A DNA stretch of 64,000 nt from Streptomyces sp. NBC_01264 (GCF_026340675.1 NZ_JAPEOX010000001.1:5952001-6016000); one strand, 5' to 3'; positions 25,417 through 36,141 are shown, counted from the stretch's first letter. Numbers and translations: made by a program. The notes: generated from the sequence alone by a model not told the origin.

Positions 25417-26295
25417 TCACCAGTAGACGACGACCTTGTCGCCCACCTTCACCGCGTCGAACAGCGTCGCCAGCTTGGCCTTGTCCCGGACGTTCACGCA
25501 GCCGTGCGAGGCGCCGGCGTAACCGCGGGCGGCGAAGTCCGCCGAGTAGTGCACGGCCTGGCCCCGGCTGAAGAACATCGAGTACGGCATCGGCGTGTGG
25601 TAGATCGTCGACGTCCAGTCCTTGGCCTTCCACTCCACCTTGAACTCGCCCTCGCGGGTCGGGGTGTTCTCCGAACCGAAGCGCACGTCCAGCGTGGAGA
25701 CGATCTTCCCGTCGATCATCCAGGCGAGGGTGCGGCTCTCCTTGCTGATGCACATCACCCGGCCCGTCATGCAGCGCGCGTCGGGAGCGTCGGGCTCGTT
25801 GACGGTCGGCGGGCGCAGCTCGGCGGCGGTCGGCTTCTTGGTGGCGTTCTGGATCTTCTTCCACGTGGGCTCGTCCACGCCGCCGGTGGCGGACAGGCCG
25901 TTCTTCGACTGGAAGGACTTCACGGCGGCGGTCGTCTTCGAACCGTAGAAGCCGGTCGGAGCGACCGACATCAGCTTGAGCTGACGCAGTCGGGCCTGCA
26001 GCTCGCGGACCAGCTCGCTGTCGTCGCCGTTCGCCATGATCTGCTTCACGGTCGGGGTGGGCGAGGCGGAGGGCGAGGGCGAGGCGGACGGCGACGGGGA
26101 AGCCGACGGCGAGGCGTCGCCCGGCTTCGGGTCCGTCGACGGCGAGGCGTCGGGAGTGGCGACCGCCGTGGGCGATGCGGGAGCGGAAGAACCGGAGCCC
26201 GCGGCCTCCGGCTTCTGCGGTCCGCAGGCGGTCGCGGCAAGTGCGACGGCGGTGGCCAGGCCGAGTGCGCGGATTATTACCTTCTGGCGGTGCAT
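25417..26295 (-). CDS. L,D-transpeptidase lipoprotein with peptidoglycan-binding domain
   Basis: A 292-residue exported protein. The signal ends in a lipobox (ATAC, Cys24). A Ser/Pro/Ala repeat linker spans about 30-82, then a PG_binding_1 domain (about 85-150, with LQARLRQLKL and GFYGSKTTAAVKSFQ). The YkuD catalytic domain spans about 170-292 and contains SHGCVNVRD, where Cys is the nucleophile and His/Arg are conserved. It makes 3-3 cross-links in peptidoglycan, which are abundant in Streptomyces. The ATG at 26295 heads a clean signal peptide. It is divergent from the acyl-CoA mutase gene. Confidence 0.92.
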   Translation of the reverse strand: MHRQKVIIRALGLATAVALAATACGPQKPEAAGSGSSAPASPTAVATPDASPSTDPKPGDASPSASPSPSASPSPSASPTPTVKQIMANGDDSELVRELQARLRQLKLMSVAPTGFYGSKTTAAVKSFQSKNGLSATGGVDEPTWKKIQNATKKPTAAELRPPTVNEPDAPDARCMTGRVMCISKESRTLAWMIDGKIVSTLDVRFGSENTPTREGEFKVEWKAKDWTSTIYHTPMPYSMFFSRGQAVHYSADFAARGYAGASHGCVNVRDKAKLATLFDAVKVGDKVVVYW

Positions 26296-26474
26296 TGCAG
26301 TCCCCCGATTTCTACGTGTGTATCTAGGTGATGCGACGTGGGCGTGGTCAGTTGCAGGGACGGCCGCGATGTTGCGCCATTGTGACCAGCGGTCGCAGAA
26401 CGGTCGCAGAGCGGTAGCCGCGGGGACGTTTTATCAGCCCGGGGCCCCTCTGATCCACGTAAGGAGCGCACCCC

Positions 26475-28067
<1,593 letters not shown>

Positions 28068-28146
28068 CCTTGGCCGGTACCGGTCTGGTCCCAGTCCGTG
28101 AAATGCGGTGGCGGGACAGGTGTGTCCTCATGGGACACTCCTGCAC

Positions 28147-28821
28147 ATGCTGGGTGTCACAGATCTTCCGACGTACATCGCCGGCCTGGTACTGATCATT
28201 TTGCTGCCGGGGCCGAACTCGCTCTACGTGCTCTCCGTCGCCGCGCGCGGCGGAGTCCGCCAGGGGTACCGGGCCGCCGCCGGCGTGTTCACCGGGGACG
28301 CCCTGCTCATGACCCTGGCCGCGGTCGGCGCCGGGGCGCTGCTGCAGACCAGCCCGATCGTGTTCGGCGTCGTCAAACTGCTCGGCGCCGGGTACCTGAC
28401 CTGGCTCGCCATCGGCATGCTGCGGGGGGCCTGGACCATGTGGCGCGCCCGCCGCGAGCGCGCCGCGGCCGCCGAGCCCGCCCCCGGGGCGAGCCCGGCC
28501 GCCGCCGCGGTGAAGGCCGGCGAGAGCGAGCGGCCCTACCGGCGGGCGCTGCTGATCAGCGTGTTCAACCCGAAGGCCATCCTGTTCCTGATGTCCTTCT
28601 TCGTGCAGTTCGTGGACACCGCCTACGCCTACCCGGCGCTGTCCTTCCTGCTGCTGGGCACCCTGATGCAGATCGGCAGCTTCCTCTACCTGACCACGCT
28701 GATCTTCGGCGGCAACCGGCTGGCGGCCGCCTTCCGGCGCCGCAAGCGGCTCGCGGCCGGGGCCAGCTCGGCGGCGGGCGTGCTCTTCCTGGGCTTCGCG
28801 GCGAAGCTCGCCGTCAGCTGA
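28147..28821 (+). CDS. LysE/RhtB family amino-acid exporter (LeuE-like)
   Basis: A 224-residue membrane protein with six predicted helices. The family motif LLPGPNSLYVLSVAARGGVRQGYRAAAGVFTGD occurs in short form at residues 19-28 (LLPGPNSLYV). The second half has VFNPKAILFLMSFFVQF, also diagnostic. A charged, Ala-rich loop (about 100-135) separates helices 3 and 4. The ATG at 28147 precedes the first helix directly. Members export neutral or basic amino acids by proton exchange; the substrate is not evident. Its end overlaps the convergent polysialyltransferase gene by 8 bp. Confidence 0.88.
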   Translation: MLGVTDLPTYIAGLVLIILLPGPNSLYVLSVAARGGVRQGYRAAAGVFTGDALLMTLAAVGAGALLQTSPIVFGVVKLLGAGYLTWLAIGMLRGAWTMWRARRERAAAAEPAPGASPAAAAVKAGESERPYRRALLISVFNPKAILFLMSFFVQFVDTAYAYPALSFLLLGTLMQIGSFLYLTTLIFGGNRLAAAFRRRKRLAAGASSAAGVLFLGFAAKLAVS

Positions 28822-30163
28822 CCGCCCTGCGCAGCAGCCGGGCCACGCGGCGCGCGGCGCGGTTGCGCGGCAGGAAGGACAACTGCGCCGGGATGCCGCC
28901 CGGCAGGCCCAGGGTGGTCAGCCGGCGGCGGGTGAAGTAGCGCCAGGTGTCCGGGGTCAGGTGCGCGCCCAGCCACTCCTCGACCTCGGTGCGGCGCTCC
29001 GCCAGGATCTTGGGCTGCATGGTGAAGCCCACCGCCGTGATCATGCCCGTCAGCTCGGCCGCGACCCGTTCGGGCCCCGGCGGGGTCCAGGAGCGTACGG
29101 CCTCGGGATCCGCGAGGTCGGGCAGCAGGGCGTCGGCCAGCACGAGCGGGATCCGGTTGCTGTTCGGGTACGGGGACAGGCGCGCGAGGACGGCCCCCGT
29201 GCCGGTCCGGGCCACCGGCAGCCCGTACAGGGTGGCGGCGGTCAGCAGTCCCGTGGAGAAGCAGCCGACGACCAGCGCCGGGTGCAGCCGCTCGTAGAGG
29301 GTCTCGGCGAGCACCGGGGTGCTCAGCACGGTGAGCCGGACGCCGAGCCGCTCGGCCTCCTCCTCCGCCCGGCGGGAGTAGGCGGCGGGGGCGCTGGGGT
29401 GCGGTTTGAAGACCAGCTCGCGGTGGCCCAGCGCGTGCGCGCCCCGGACCATCTCCGCGTGCAGTTCCTCCTCCTCGTCGGCCGGTACCAGGTCGAGGGC
29501 GGAGAGGTACTGGCCCAGCAGGAGCGCGGGTGCCTCGGAACCCGCTCCGGCTGACTCCGCGGGCGTCTGCTCCGCTCCTTCGAGCTCACCGATGACCTTG
29601 AGGAAGGCGGCGGTCGGGATCGCCTCGGCCCGTACGCCGAACTCGGTCAGCAGCAGCGGCTCCAGGCCCGGTACGAGGTCCAGGTGCAGCACCCGCCGTA
29701 CGCGCATCCCGAGCCCGGGGTCGAGGCGGAAGCGGGTGGGGCCGTAGCTCATCAGCCCGTCGGCGTAGACCTCCATGGCCGCTCCGGGGAAGAGCCGGCA
29801 CAGGCTCTGGGCGGGCGGCACCTGGAGGGATTCCACGATCAGTTCGACGCGGTCGGTGCCCAGTCCCCAGGAGGAGCGCAGCTGGCGCTCCCACAGCGGG
29901 ACGTCCTCGGGGCGCGGGCTCCAGGTGCTGGGGTGCATCGGGGCGATGACGGCGTTCCAGTCGAGGACCTCGTCGAAGCGGGTGCTCAGGGTGGCGAAGC
30001 CGGGCGCGTCGGTCAGGCCGGGGGCGATCTCGGCGGTGACGGAGTGGTTGCTGGTCAGCAGGATCCGGCGGCCGACGGGCGGGAAGAGGTCCGCGTCGAG
30101 GGCGGCCGCGAGGGTGGCCGTTCCGTAGAGGGTGGAGGCCATGAAGATCTGGGTGACGTTCAC
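28814..30163 (-). CDS. polysialyltransferase family protein (alpha-2,8-type, nonulosonate polymer synthase)
   Basis: A 449-residue putative glycosyltransferase. Motifs shared by bacterial sialyltransferases are visible: an acidic-Gly motif in YADGLMSYGPTRF (about 155-167), an HP motif in LVFKPHPSAP (about 285-294) and a Ser/Thr motif in VVGCFSTGLLTAA (about 335-347). The family builds chains of nonulosonic acids from CMP-activated sugars. The GTG at 30163 overlaps the stop of the GT2 gene by 4 bp. I recall that in S. coelicolor a polysialyltransferase gene in this region is needed for wall teichulosonic acid. Kdn rather than Neu5Ac may be the monomer. Confidence 0.82.
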   Translation of the reverse strand: MNVTQIFMASTLYGTATLAAALDADLFPPVGRRILLTSNHSVTAEIAPGLTDAPGFATLSTRFDEVLDWNAVIAPMHPSTWSPRPEDVPLWERQLRSSWGLGTDRVELIVESLQVPPAQSLCRLFPGAAMEVYADGLMSYGPTRFRLDPGLGMRVRRVLHLDLVPGLEPLLLTEFGVRAEAIPTAAFLKVIGELEGAEQTPAESAGAGSEAPALLLGQYLSALDLVPADEEEELHAEMVRGAHALGHRELVFKPHPSAPAAYSRRAEEEAERLGVRLTVLSTPVLAETLYERLHPALVVGCFSTGLLTAATLYGLPVARTGTGAVLARLSPYPNSNRIPLVLADALLPDLADPEAVRSWTPPGPERVAAELTGMITAVGFTMQPKILAERRTEVEEWLGAHLTPDTWRYFTRRRLTTLGLPGGIPAQLSFLPRNRAARRVARLLRRAVS

Positions 30164-31167
30164 GCGGTCACCCCGGCGGACGCGGCGGGGGCCGAGGGAG
30201 CCGATCCGGCCGTGGAGCGCTTGCGGAGCCGACGGAGCACGGCGGCCCGGTCGGCGTCCATGGTGTCCAGTGTCTGGTCGAGGACCTGCTGGGGCATTCT
30301 GCCGAGCGCGGCCGTGCTCATCGAGCGGAGTTTTTTGGCCACGGGAGGTTCGAACCTTTCGATGGACCCGACATGGTGCGCGATAATTGCGCAATAGGTT
30401 CGGACGGCCTTCGGGAGGAGAAGATCGGAATCCCGGTCGGCGGCCGTTTCGGTCAGCACCTGATCGAATGCGCGAATGAAATCGAGCTGACGCTCGTCGC
30501 CGATCTGCGTCAGCGAGGTGGAGACCCCGCGGCGGTAGAAGATTCCGGGCAGGCCGACCGGCGCGAAGGAATCCGCCTCCCGGTGCAGCCGCCAGATCCA
30601 CGGCCGGTCCTCCGCCGTCCGCAGACCGTCGGTGAAGTGCAGCAGCCCGCGGTCCAGCAGCCGCCGGTGGTACATCCCGGCCCAGGCGTACGGATAGTCC
30701 ACCGAGGTCGCGCGGGTGACGGGCAGGATCCCGGTGCGCGGATCGGCCACCACCGAGTCCGGCCCGTAGGGGACGCGCTGCACCACGCGCGTCCTGTCCG
30801 TGCACTGGACGTGGTCGGTACGGACGAAATCGCAGCCCAGGGCCTCGATGGCGGCCAGGGTCCGGGCCAGATGGCCCGGCGCCAGCCAGTCGTCCCCGTC
30901 CATGAAGGTGATGTACTCCCCGCGGGCCGCGTCCAGTCCGGTGTTCCGGGCCGTCGCCAGGCCGCCGTTGCGCTCGTGTCTGAGGTGCACGGCGCCGGGC
31001 AGCTCGCGGGCCGCCCGCTCGAGGAGCGCGGGCGTCCCGTCCGTCGAGCGGTCGTCGACGAGCAGGAACTCGAAATCTTCCCGGGCGTTGAGTTCGAGGC
31101 TTTTCAGGGCATCCGGCGCATACGTCTGCACGTTGTAGAACGGCACGACAACAGAGAGCTTGAGCAC
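30160..31167 (-). CDS. family 2 glycosyltransferase
   Basis: A 335-residue GT-A enzyme. The GT2 signature begins at once: KLSVVVPFYNVQTYAPDALKSL (short: VVVPFYN at 5-11). The nucleotide-binding DDRSTDGT sits at about 40-47, the metal-binding DGDDW (DxD) at about 90-94, and a later RTAEDRPWIW acceptor segment at about 170. The GTG at 31167 is preferred; another in-frame GTG lies about 13 codons upstream. It is coupled to the polysialyltransferase by a GTGA overlap, so probably makes the linkage or repeat-unit sugar of the same wall polymer. It is divergent from the DUF6716 gene. Confidence 0.87.
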   Translation of the reverse strand: MLKLSVVVPFYNVQTYAPDALKSLELNAREDFEFLLVDDRSTDGTPALLERAARELPGAVHLRHERNGGLATARNTGLDAARGEYITFMDGDDWLAPGHLARTLAAIEALGCDFVRTDHVQCTDRTRVVQRVPYGPDSVVADPRTGILPVTRATSVDYPYAWAGMYHRRLLDRGLLHFTDGLRTAEDRPWIWRLHREADSFAPVGLPGIFYRRGVSTSLTQIGDERQLDFIRAFDQVLTETAADRDSDLLLPKAVRTYCAIIAHHVGSIERFEPPVAKKLRSMSTAALGRMPQQVLDQTLDTMDADRAAVLRRLRKRSTAGSAPSAPAASAGVTA

Positions 31168-31343
31168 GTCCGAGACATTAGGGCGCCGCTCGTCATTCAC
31201 CGTGGCCCGCACGCGGATTCCACGTGAACGACGAACGGCAGGGACGTTAACCCGGACGCTTTCGCGCGGATTCGACGGGTTGTTAACCCGCTGTTGTGCG
31301 TTCGTTGGGCCGATCACCGAAAAGCCGGAATAACTTCTGCCGG

Positions 31344-32783
31344 GTGCCAGCAAGCAACCGCGCGGCCCCTCCGCCCGCCCTCCGTGTGGCCGTACTCGCC
31401 GATTCCGACACCCGCTGGAAATGGGGAGCGCTCACCGCCCGCCGTCTCTCCGCCGAGCCGGACTCCGTCCACCTGACCGGATTCCTGCTCCGCGGCCGGG
31501 CCACGCCCACCGCCCGCCAGCTCGGCGAGGTCGGGGTCCGGGCGGACCGGCTCACCGAAGTCACCTGCGCCGAGTTCCTCGCCGAACTCTCCGCGCCGCA
31601 GGGGGAGTCCGCGGGCGCCCACGACCGCGCCCACGACCGCGCCCACGACCGTGCTTACGACGTGGTCATCCTCGCCCTGGTCGGCGGCGCCGCCCAGGCC
31701 GTCCTGCACGGGGCCCGCGCCCTGTGGCCGGAGCCGGGCGCGCGGCCGGTGTTCGTCACCGGGTACGTCGGAGTCGTCTACGAGAAGCTCGCCGACGGCC
31801 TGCTGCTGCGCCACGGGGCCGACCTGGTCCTCGCCAACTCCCGCCACGACGCCGAGCGGTTCCGCGCGGTCTACGAGGGTGTCGGCGCCGACGCCGGAGC
31901 CCTCGTGGAGACCGCCCTCCCCTTCCTCGAACCGGCCGACGCCGACACGTACGACCCCGTCGGCACGGCCGGCACGGTCCACCGGGTGGTCTTCGCGGTC
32001 CAGCCCTCCGTGCCGGACAACCGCGCGGACCGCACCTACCTGCTGCGCCGCGCCGCGGAACACGCCCGGCTGCACCCCGCGCGCGAGGTGCTGGTCAAGC
32101 TGCGCAGCCGGCCGGGGGAGCACACCACGCACCTGGAGGAGCTTCCGTACCAGCGCCTCGCGCAGCAGCTCCCCGGCGGCCTCCCCTCCAACTGCCGTCT
32201 GGTGTACGGGAACATGGGCGAGGTCCTGGACGCCACGGACCTGCTGGTCACCGTCTCCTCCACGGCGGCCCTGGAGTCCCTGCACCGGGGCATCCCGACG
32301 GCCGTGCTCACCGACCTCGGCGTCCGCGAGACCCTCGGCAACCACCACTTCCTGGGCTCCGGCTGCATGGCCTCCTGGACCCAGCTCGACGAGGGCCTGC
32401 TCCCGAAGGCCGATCCGGACTGGCTGGCGGCCCAGGGCGTGGGCATGCCGGTGACGCCGGCCGGGGGGCCCGGGGAGCCCGGTGCGCGCGACCCCTACAC
32501 CGCGGCGCGGGCACGCCTCACGGAGCTGCTGGCCGGGGGACCGCTCCCGGCCGTGGAGCCCTACTACACGCAGGACACCGCGCCGGGCTACCTTCCCGGG
32601 ATCCTGGCCCGGCACCACCTCGGCCCCGACGGGCACCCGCTGCCCGGTGCGCCCGGGACCGCGGCCGGGGGTTCCCGGCTGCGCCGCCGGCTCCGCGCCC
32701 ACCTGCGCGAAGCCGCCCGGGGTGCCTACCGGCACGGCGTCCAGCGCGTCGCGCCGGTGATCCGCCGCCTGGGGGAGCTGTGA
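31344..32783 (+). CDS. DUF6716 putative glycosyltransferase
   Basis: A 479-residue protein of a Streptomyces-typical family. The N-terminal strand ALRVAVLADSDTRWKWGAL is followed by a GT-B-like layout: FVTGYVGVVYEKL, an intermediate LVKLRSRPGEHTTH segment, and TVSSTAALESLHRGIPTAVLTD (donor-site Ser/Thr motif like that of polysialyltransferases). A 12-bp DNA repeat (about 31617-31662) encodes AHDRAHDRAHDRAYD in a surface loop. The GTG at 31344 fits. Its stop overlaps the neuA start (GTGA), placing it in the nonulosonate operon. Donor and acceptor are not identifiable. Confidence 0.82.
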   Translation: MPASNRAAPPPALRVAVLADSDTRWKWGALTARRLSAEPDSVHLTGFLLRGRATPTARQLGEVGVRADRLTEVTCAEFLAELSAPQGESAGAHDRAHDRAHDRAYDVVILALVGGAAQAVLHGARALWPEPGARPVFVTGYVGVVYEKLADGLLLRHGADLVLANSRHDAERFRAVYEGVGADAGALVETALPFLEPADADTYDPVGTAGTVHRVVFAVQPSVPDNRADRTYLLRRAAEHARLHPAREVLVKLRSRPGEHTTHLEELPYQRLAQQLPGGLPSNCRLVYGNMGEVLDATDLLVTVSSTAALESLHRGIPTAVLTDLGVRETLGNHHFLGSGCMASWTQLDEGLLPKADPDWLAAQGVGMPVTPAGGPGEPGARDPYTAARARLTELLAGGPLPAVEPYYTQDTAPGYLPGILARHHLGPDGHPLPGAPGTAAGGSRLRRRLRAHLREAARGAYRHGVQRVAPVIRRLGEL

Positions 32784-34660
32784 GCCCCCGCCCGGCCGGA
32801 GCCGTCACGCGCGCCGCCGTCGCGCGCGCCGCGGCCACCCGCGCAGCCGCCACGCGCGCCGTCGCCACGAGCGCCGCCGCCCCCACTGCTCCTGACGCCA
32901 CCGCCGCCGTCCCCGCCCCGGCCACCGCGGGATCCCTCCGCGAAGCCCGCGCCGTGCCCAGGGTGCTCGCCGTGATCCCCGCACGCGGGGGGTCCAAGGG
33001 CGTGCCCGGGAAGAACCTGGCCGACGTCGGCGGGATGCCGCTCGTGGTCCGGGCCGTCCGGGCCTGCCTGGGCGCCGCGACCGTCACCGACGTCCTGGTG
33101 TCCACCGACTCCGAGGCCATCGGCGAGGCCGCCCGCGAGGCCGGGGCCGTGGTGCTGCGGCGGCCCGCCGGGATCTCCGGGGACACCGCCACCAGCGAGG
33201 CCGCCGTGCTGCACGCCCTCGACTCCTTCGAGGAGCTGCACTCCGTCACGGTCGACGTGGTCCTGCTCGTGCAGTGCACCAGCCCCTTCATCACCGTCTC
33301 CGACGTGGAGTCCGTCGCCGCCGCCGTCGCGTCGGGCGCCGCCGACTCCGCGCTCACCGCGGCCCCCTTCCACGGCTTCCTCTGGCGGGCGGCCCCCGAC
33401 GGCTCCGGGAGCGGGGTCAACCACGACGTCTCGTACCGCCCCCGCCGCCAGGACCGCCCCCAGGACCTCCTGGAGACCGGCGCCGCCTACGCCATGGACG
33501 CCGCCGGCTTCCGGACCGCCCGCCACCGCTTCTTCGGGCGGACCGTCCCGGTCGCCACCGACCCGGCACGGGTGCTGGAGATCGACGATCCCCACGACCT
33601 GGCCCGCGCCCGCGCCCTCGTACCCGTACTCACCCCCGTGGCCGAACCGGCCGCGACTCCCCTCCTCACCGCAGTCCACACCCCGGTGCCGGCACCCGTG
33701 CCCGCACCCGCTTCCCCCCGTACACCCCACGCTCCGAAGGACAGCCCTGCCATGACGGTCACCCCCGCCCCCCGCCTCCGGACCTTCGGCTCCCGCATCG
33801 CCGGCCCCGGCCACCCCGTCTACGTCGTCGGCGAGATCGGCATCAACCACAACGGCGAGCTCGGCAACGCGCTGGCCCTCATCGACGCCGCCGCCGAAGC
33901 CGGCTGCGACGCCGTGAAGTTCCAGAAGCGCACCCCCGAGATCTGCACCCCCCGCGACCAGTGGGACATCGAGCGCGACACCCCCTGGGGCCGGATGACC
34001 TACATCGACTACCGCCACCGCGTGGAGTTCGGCGAGGACGAGTACCGCGCCATCGACGAGCACTGCGCCAAGCGCGGCATCGACTGGTTCGCCTCCCCGT
34101 GGGACACCGAGGCCGTCGCCTTCCTGGAGAAGTTCGACGTCCCCGCCCACAAGGTCGCCTCCGCCTCGCTGACCGACGACGAGCTGCTGCGCGCCCTGCG
34201 CGCCACCGGTCGCACCGTCGTCCTCTCCACCGGCATGTCCACCCCGAAGCAGATCCGCCACGCGGTGGAGGTGCTCGGCAGCGACAACATCCTGCTCTGC
34301 CACGCCACGTCCACGTACCCGGCCAAGTCCGAGGAGCTCAACCTGCGGGTGATCAACACCCTCCAGGAGGAGTACCCGAACGTCCCGATCGGCTACTCCG
34401 GCCACGAGACGGGCCTGCAGACCACCCTGGCCGCCGTCGCCCTGGGCGCCACCTTCGTCGAGCGCCACATCACCCTCGACCGCGCGATGTGGGGCTCCGA
34501 CCAGGCCGCCTCCGTCGAGCCGGGCGGCCTGACCCGCCTGGTCCGCGACATCCGCACCATCGAGACCGCGCTGGGCGACGGCATCAAGCGGGTCTACGAC
34601 TCGGAGCTCGGCCCGATGAAGAAGCTCCGCCGCGTCCAGGGCGAGCTCGCCTCGGTCTGA
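32780..34660 (+). CDS. fused CMP-nonulosonate cytidylyltransferase / nonulosonate synthase (NeuA-NeuB)
   Basis: A 626-residue single frame. After an Ala/Arg-rich leader (about 1-55), residues 58-285 form a NeuA-type cytidylyltransferase: VLAVIPARGGSKGVPGKN, QCTSPF, ALETGAAYAMD-like LLETGAAYAMD, EIDDPHDL. A Pro/Ala linker (about 285-325) leads to a NeuB-type synthase (about 330-626): YVVGEIGINHNG, DAVKFQKRT, WFASPWDTEAV, KVASASL, ATSTYPA, GYSGHETG. NeuB condenses PEP with a hexose or N-acylhexosamine, and NeuA activates the product as a CMP-sugar. Relatives usually have two genes. An internal ATG at 33752 with GAAGGA could give free NeuB. The GTG start has GGGGGAG upstream. Confidence 0.88.
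   Translation: MSPRPAGAVTRAAVARAAATRAAATRAVATSAAAPTAPDATAAVPAPATAGSLREARAVPRVLAVIPARGGSKGVPGKNLADVGGMPLVVRAVRACLGAATVTDVLVSTDSEAIGEAAREAGAVVLRRPAGISGDTATSEAAVLHALDSFEELHSVTVDVVLLVQCTSPFITVSDVESVAAAVASGAADSALTAAPFHGFLWRAAPDGSGSGVNHDVSYRPRRQDRPQDLLETGAAYAMDAAGFRTARHRFFGRTVPVATDPARVLEIDDPHDLARARALVPVLTPVAEPAATPLLTAVHTPVPAPVPAPASPRTPHAPKDSPAMTVTPAPRLRTFGSRIAGPGHPVYVVGEIGINHNGELGNALALIDAAAEAGCDAVKFQKRTPEICTPRDQWDIERDTPWGRMTYIDYRHRVEFGEDEYRAIDEHCAKRGIDWFASPWDTEAVAFLEKFDVPAHKVASASLTDDELLRALRATGRTVVLSTGMSTPKQIRHAVEVLGSDNILLCHATSTYPAKSEELNLRVINTLQEEYPNVPIGYSGHETGLQTTLAAVALGATFVERHITLDRAMWGSDQAASVEPGGLTRLVRDIRTIETALGDGIKRVYDSELGPMKKLRRVQGELASV
33737..33754 (+). promoter_or_regulatory. internal ribosome site and start for a possible stand-alone NeuB
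   Basis: GAAGGA followed 9 nt later by ATG within the linker of the fused gene. Initiation here would make a 302-residue NeuB of normal size, beginning MTVTPAPRLRTFGSR. This suggests the two parts were once separate genes whose intergenic stop was lost. Confidence 0.5.
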
Positions 34661-34684
34661 TCCCCGACGCGCCCCTCGCACCAT

Positions 34685-34705
34685 CCCCCGGACTCTGTCC
34701 GGGGG
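34685..34705 (+). terminator. hairpin after the neuA-neuB gene
   Basis: CCCCCGGAC and GTCCGGGGG form a perfect 9-bp stem with a 3-nt loop, 25 nt after the stop. A second similar hairpin GCCGGAC/GTCCGGC follows at 34750-34766. They could attenuate reading into the next gene. Confidence 0.6.
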
Positions 34706-34816
34706 GACCCCCAGGGCCCTGGCGGGCCTCCCGGGCTTCGGGGCGCTGCGCCGGACTCCGTCCGGCGTCACGCCGGCCGTGGCCGCACCCGTCCCCCACC
34801 CTCCGACGAGGAGCAC

Positions 34817-35992
34817 ATGGTGACCCGCTCAGCCCCCGCCCCGACCCTGGCCTTCGTCGAAAGCCCGGTCCAGCTCCTCAACGTCCTGGAGTGGGCGCAC
34901 GCCCAGGGCTTCGGCCGTCTCCTCGGAGCCGTTCCGCGCCAGCCGGCCCGCGGCGGCGGGAACGCGTCCGGGGCGGCCGGGGAGCGGGGGCCGGCCGGGG
35001 CGGGTGCCGCGGCGGGCCTGCGGATCGTGGTGCTTCCGCCCACCGACCCCATGTCCCGGGGGCAGCTGCGCCGGATGGCGGGGCTGGCCCGGGACGAGGG
35101 GCACGAAGTGCGGTGGCAGGAGGCCCGCGGCGGCCGGCTCGCGCCGGTCAGGGCCTTCGGCGCGCTCGCGCGCGAGGTGCGGGCGGCCGGGCGGGTGGTC
35201 GTGGGGGATCCCTTCTCCCGCTACGTGCAGCTCCTGCTCACGATCGTCCGGGCCGAGGAGCTCGTCGTGGTCGACGACGGCACCGCGACCATGGAGTTCG
35301 TCGCCCAGACGGCCCGCGGCGAGCGTCTCGTGCGCTGGCACCGGGTCGGCGGCGGCGGTCTCGCGGGCCGGCTGCGCGAGCTGGCGTACGCGCCGGTCTC
35401 CGCGACGGCCCGGCGGCGGTTCACCCCGGGTTCCGGCGGCAGCCGGCGCGTCGAGGTGTTCAGCTCGATGCCGGTCACCGCGCACGGCGGGATGACCGTA
35501 CGGCTCAACGACTTCGCCTGGACCCGGGCCCGCTTCGGCCCGCCCCTCCTGACCAAGGGCACCGATCTGGTCGGCACCTCGCTGGTGGAGACCGGCGTGG
35601 TGGACCCGGACCGCTACCTGGAGGCGGTGCGCGTCCTGACCCTGGAACACGGCGCCACCCGCTACTTCGCCCACCGCCGGGAATCCCCGGAGAAGCTGCG
35701 CCTGCTGAGCGAGGCGACCGGGCTGGAGATCGTACGTCCGGACCTGCCGCTGGAGCTGATCGCCCGGCGGGGCCCGGTCGGCCGGACGATCGTCAGCTTC
35801 CCCTCCACGGTCGTCCACACCCTGCCCTACGCGCTGATCGGCACCGGCGTGACCGTGGCCGTATGCGATGTCGATCCGAGCTGGCTCACACCGTCGGCTT
35901 CCGAGCGGGCCCGCGGTTTCCTCGCCGGAGTCACCGACACTGCCCGTGATGTGCACAGACTTCCTGCTCAGACGGCTCCGGCGGCCGGATGA
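34817..35992 (+). CDS. sialyltransferase-like glycosyltransferase of the nonulosonate cluster
   Basis: A 391-residue protein. The opening LAFVESPVQLLNVLEWAHA resembles GT52-type bacterial sialyltransferases. A D-D-G motif stands in LVVVDDGTATMEFVA (about 149-163), and FPSTVVHTLPYALIGTGV (about 327-344) matches the Ser/Thr motif. No clear HP motif is visible. An Ala/Gly-rich insertion spans about 42-70. The ATG at 34817 has GAGGAG 4 nt upstream. Its position after neuA-neuB suggests it uses the CMP-nonulosonate made by the fused enzyme. Exact linkage unknown. Confidence 0.7.
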   Translation: MVTRSAPAPTLAFVESPVQLLNVLEWAHAQGFGRLLGAVPRQPARGGGNASGAAGERGPAGAGAAAGLRIVVLPPTDPMSRGQLRRMAGLARDEGHEVRWQEARGGRLAPVRAFGALAREVRAAGRVVVGDPFSRYVQLLLTIVRAEELVVVDDGTATMEFVAQTARGERLVRWHRVGGGGLAGRLRELAYAPVSATARRRFTPGSGGSRRVEVFSSMPVTAHGGMTVRLNDFAWTRARFGPPLLTKGTDLVGTSLVETGVVDPDRYLEAVRVLTLEHGATRYFAHRRESPEKLRLLSEATGLEIVRPDLPLELIARRGPVGRTIVSFPSTVVHTLPYALIGTGVTVAVCDVDPSWLTPSASERARGFLAGVTDTARDVHRLPAQTAPAAG

Positions 35993-36141
35993 GTGCATGG
36001 ATGAGCGCGCGAGTTTACCCGCGCCTTCATCCGGTCATGCGTCCAGAGGCCGGGTTTCTTTCCCCTAACGGCATGAACTTTTTGTGATCTCCAGCCAGTT
36101 GACCCATGGGTGGGCCTACCCTTAAACGGGTGAACCAGTTG

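Noticed and set aside
30340..30370. GGTTCGAACC sequence resembling a tRNA T-loop
   Set aside because: It lies within the GT2 coding sequence, and no acceptor or anticodon stems can be built around it.
31421..32779. Extension of the NeuA-NeuB frame back to 31421
   Set aside because: That part is the +1 shadow of the DUF6716 gene; the ribosome site and GTGA overlap place the start at 32780.
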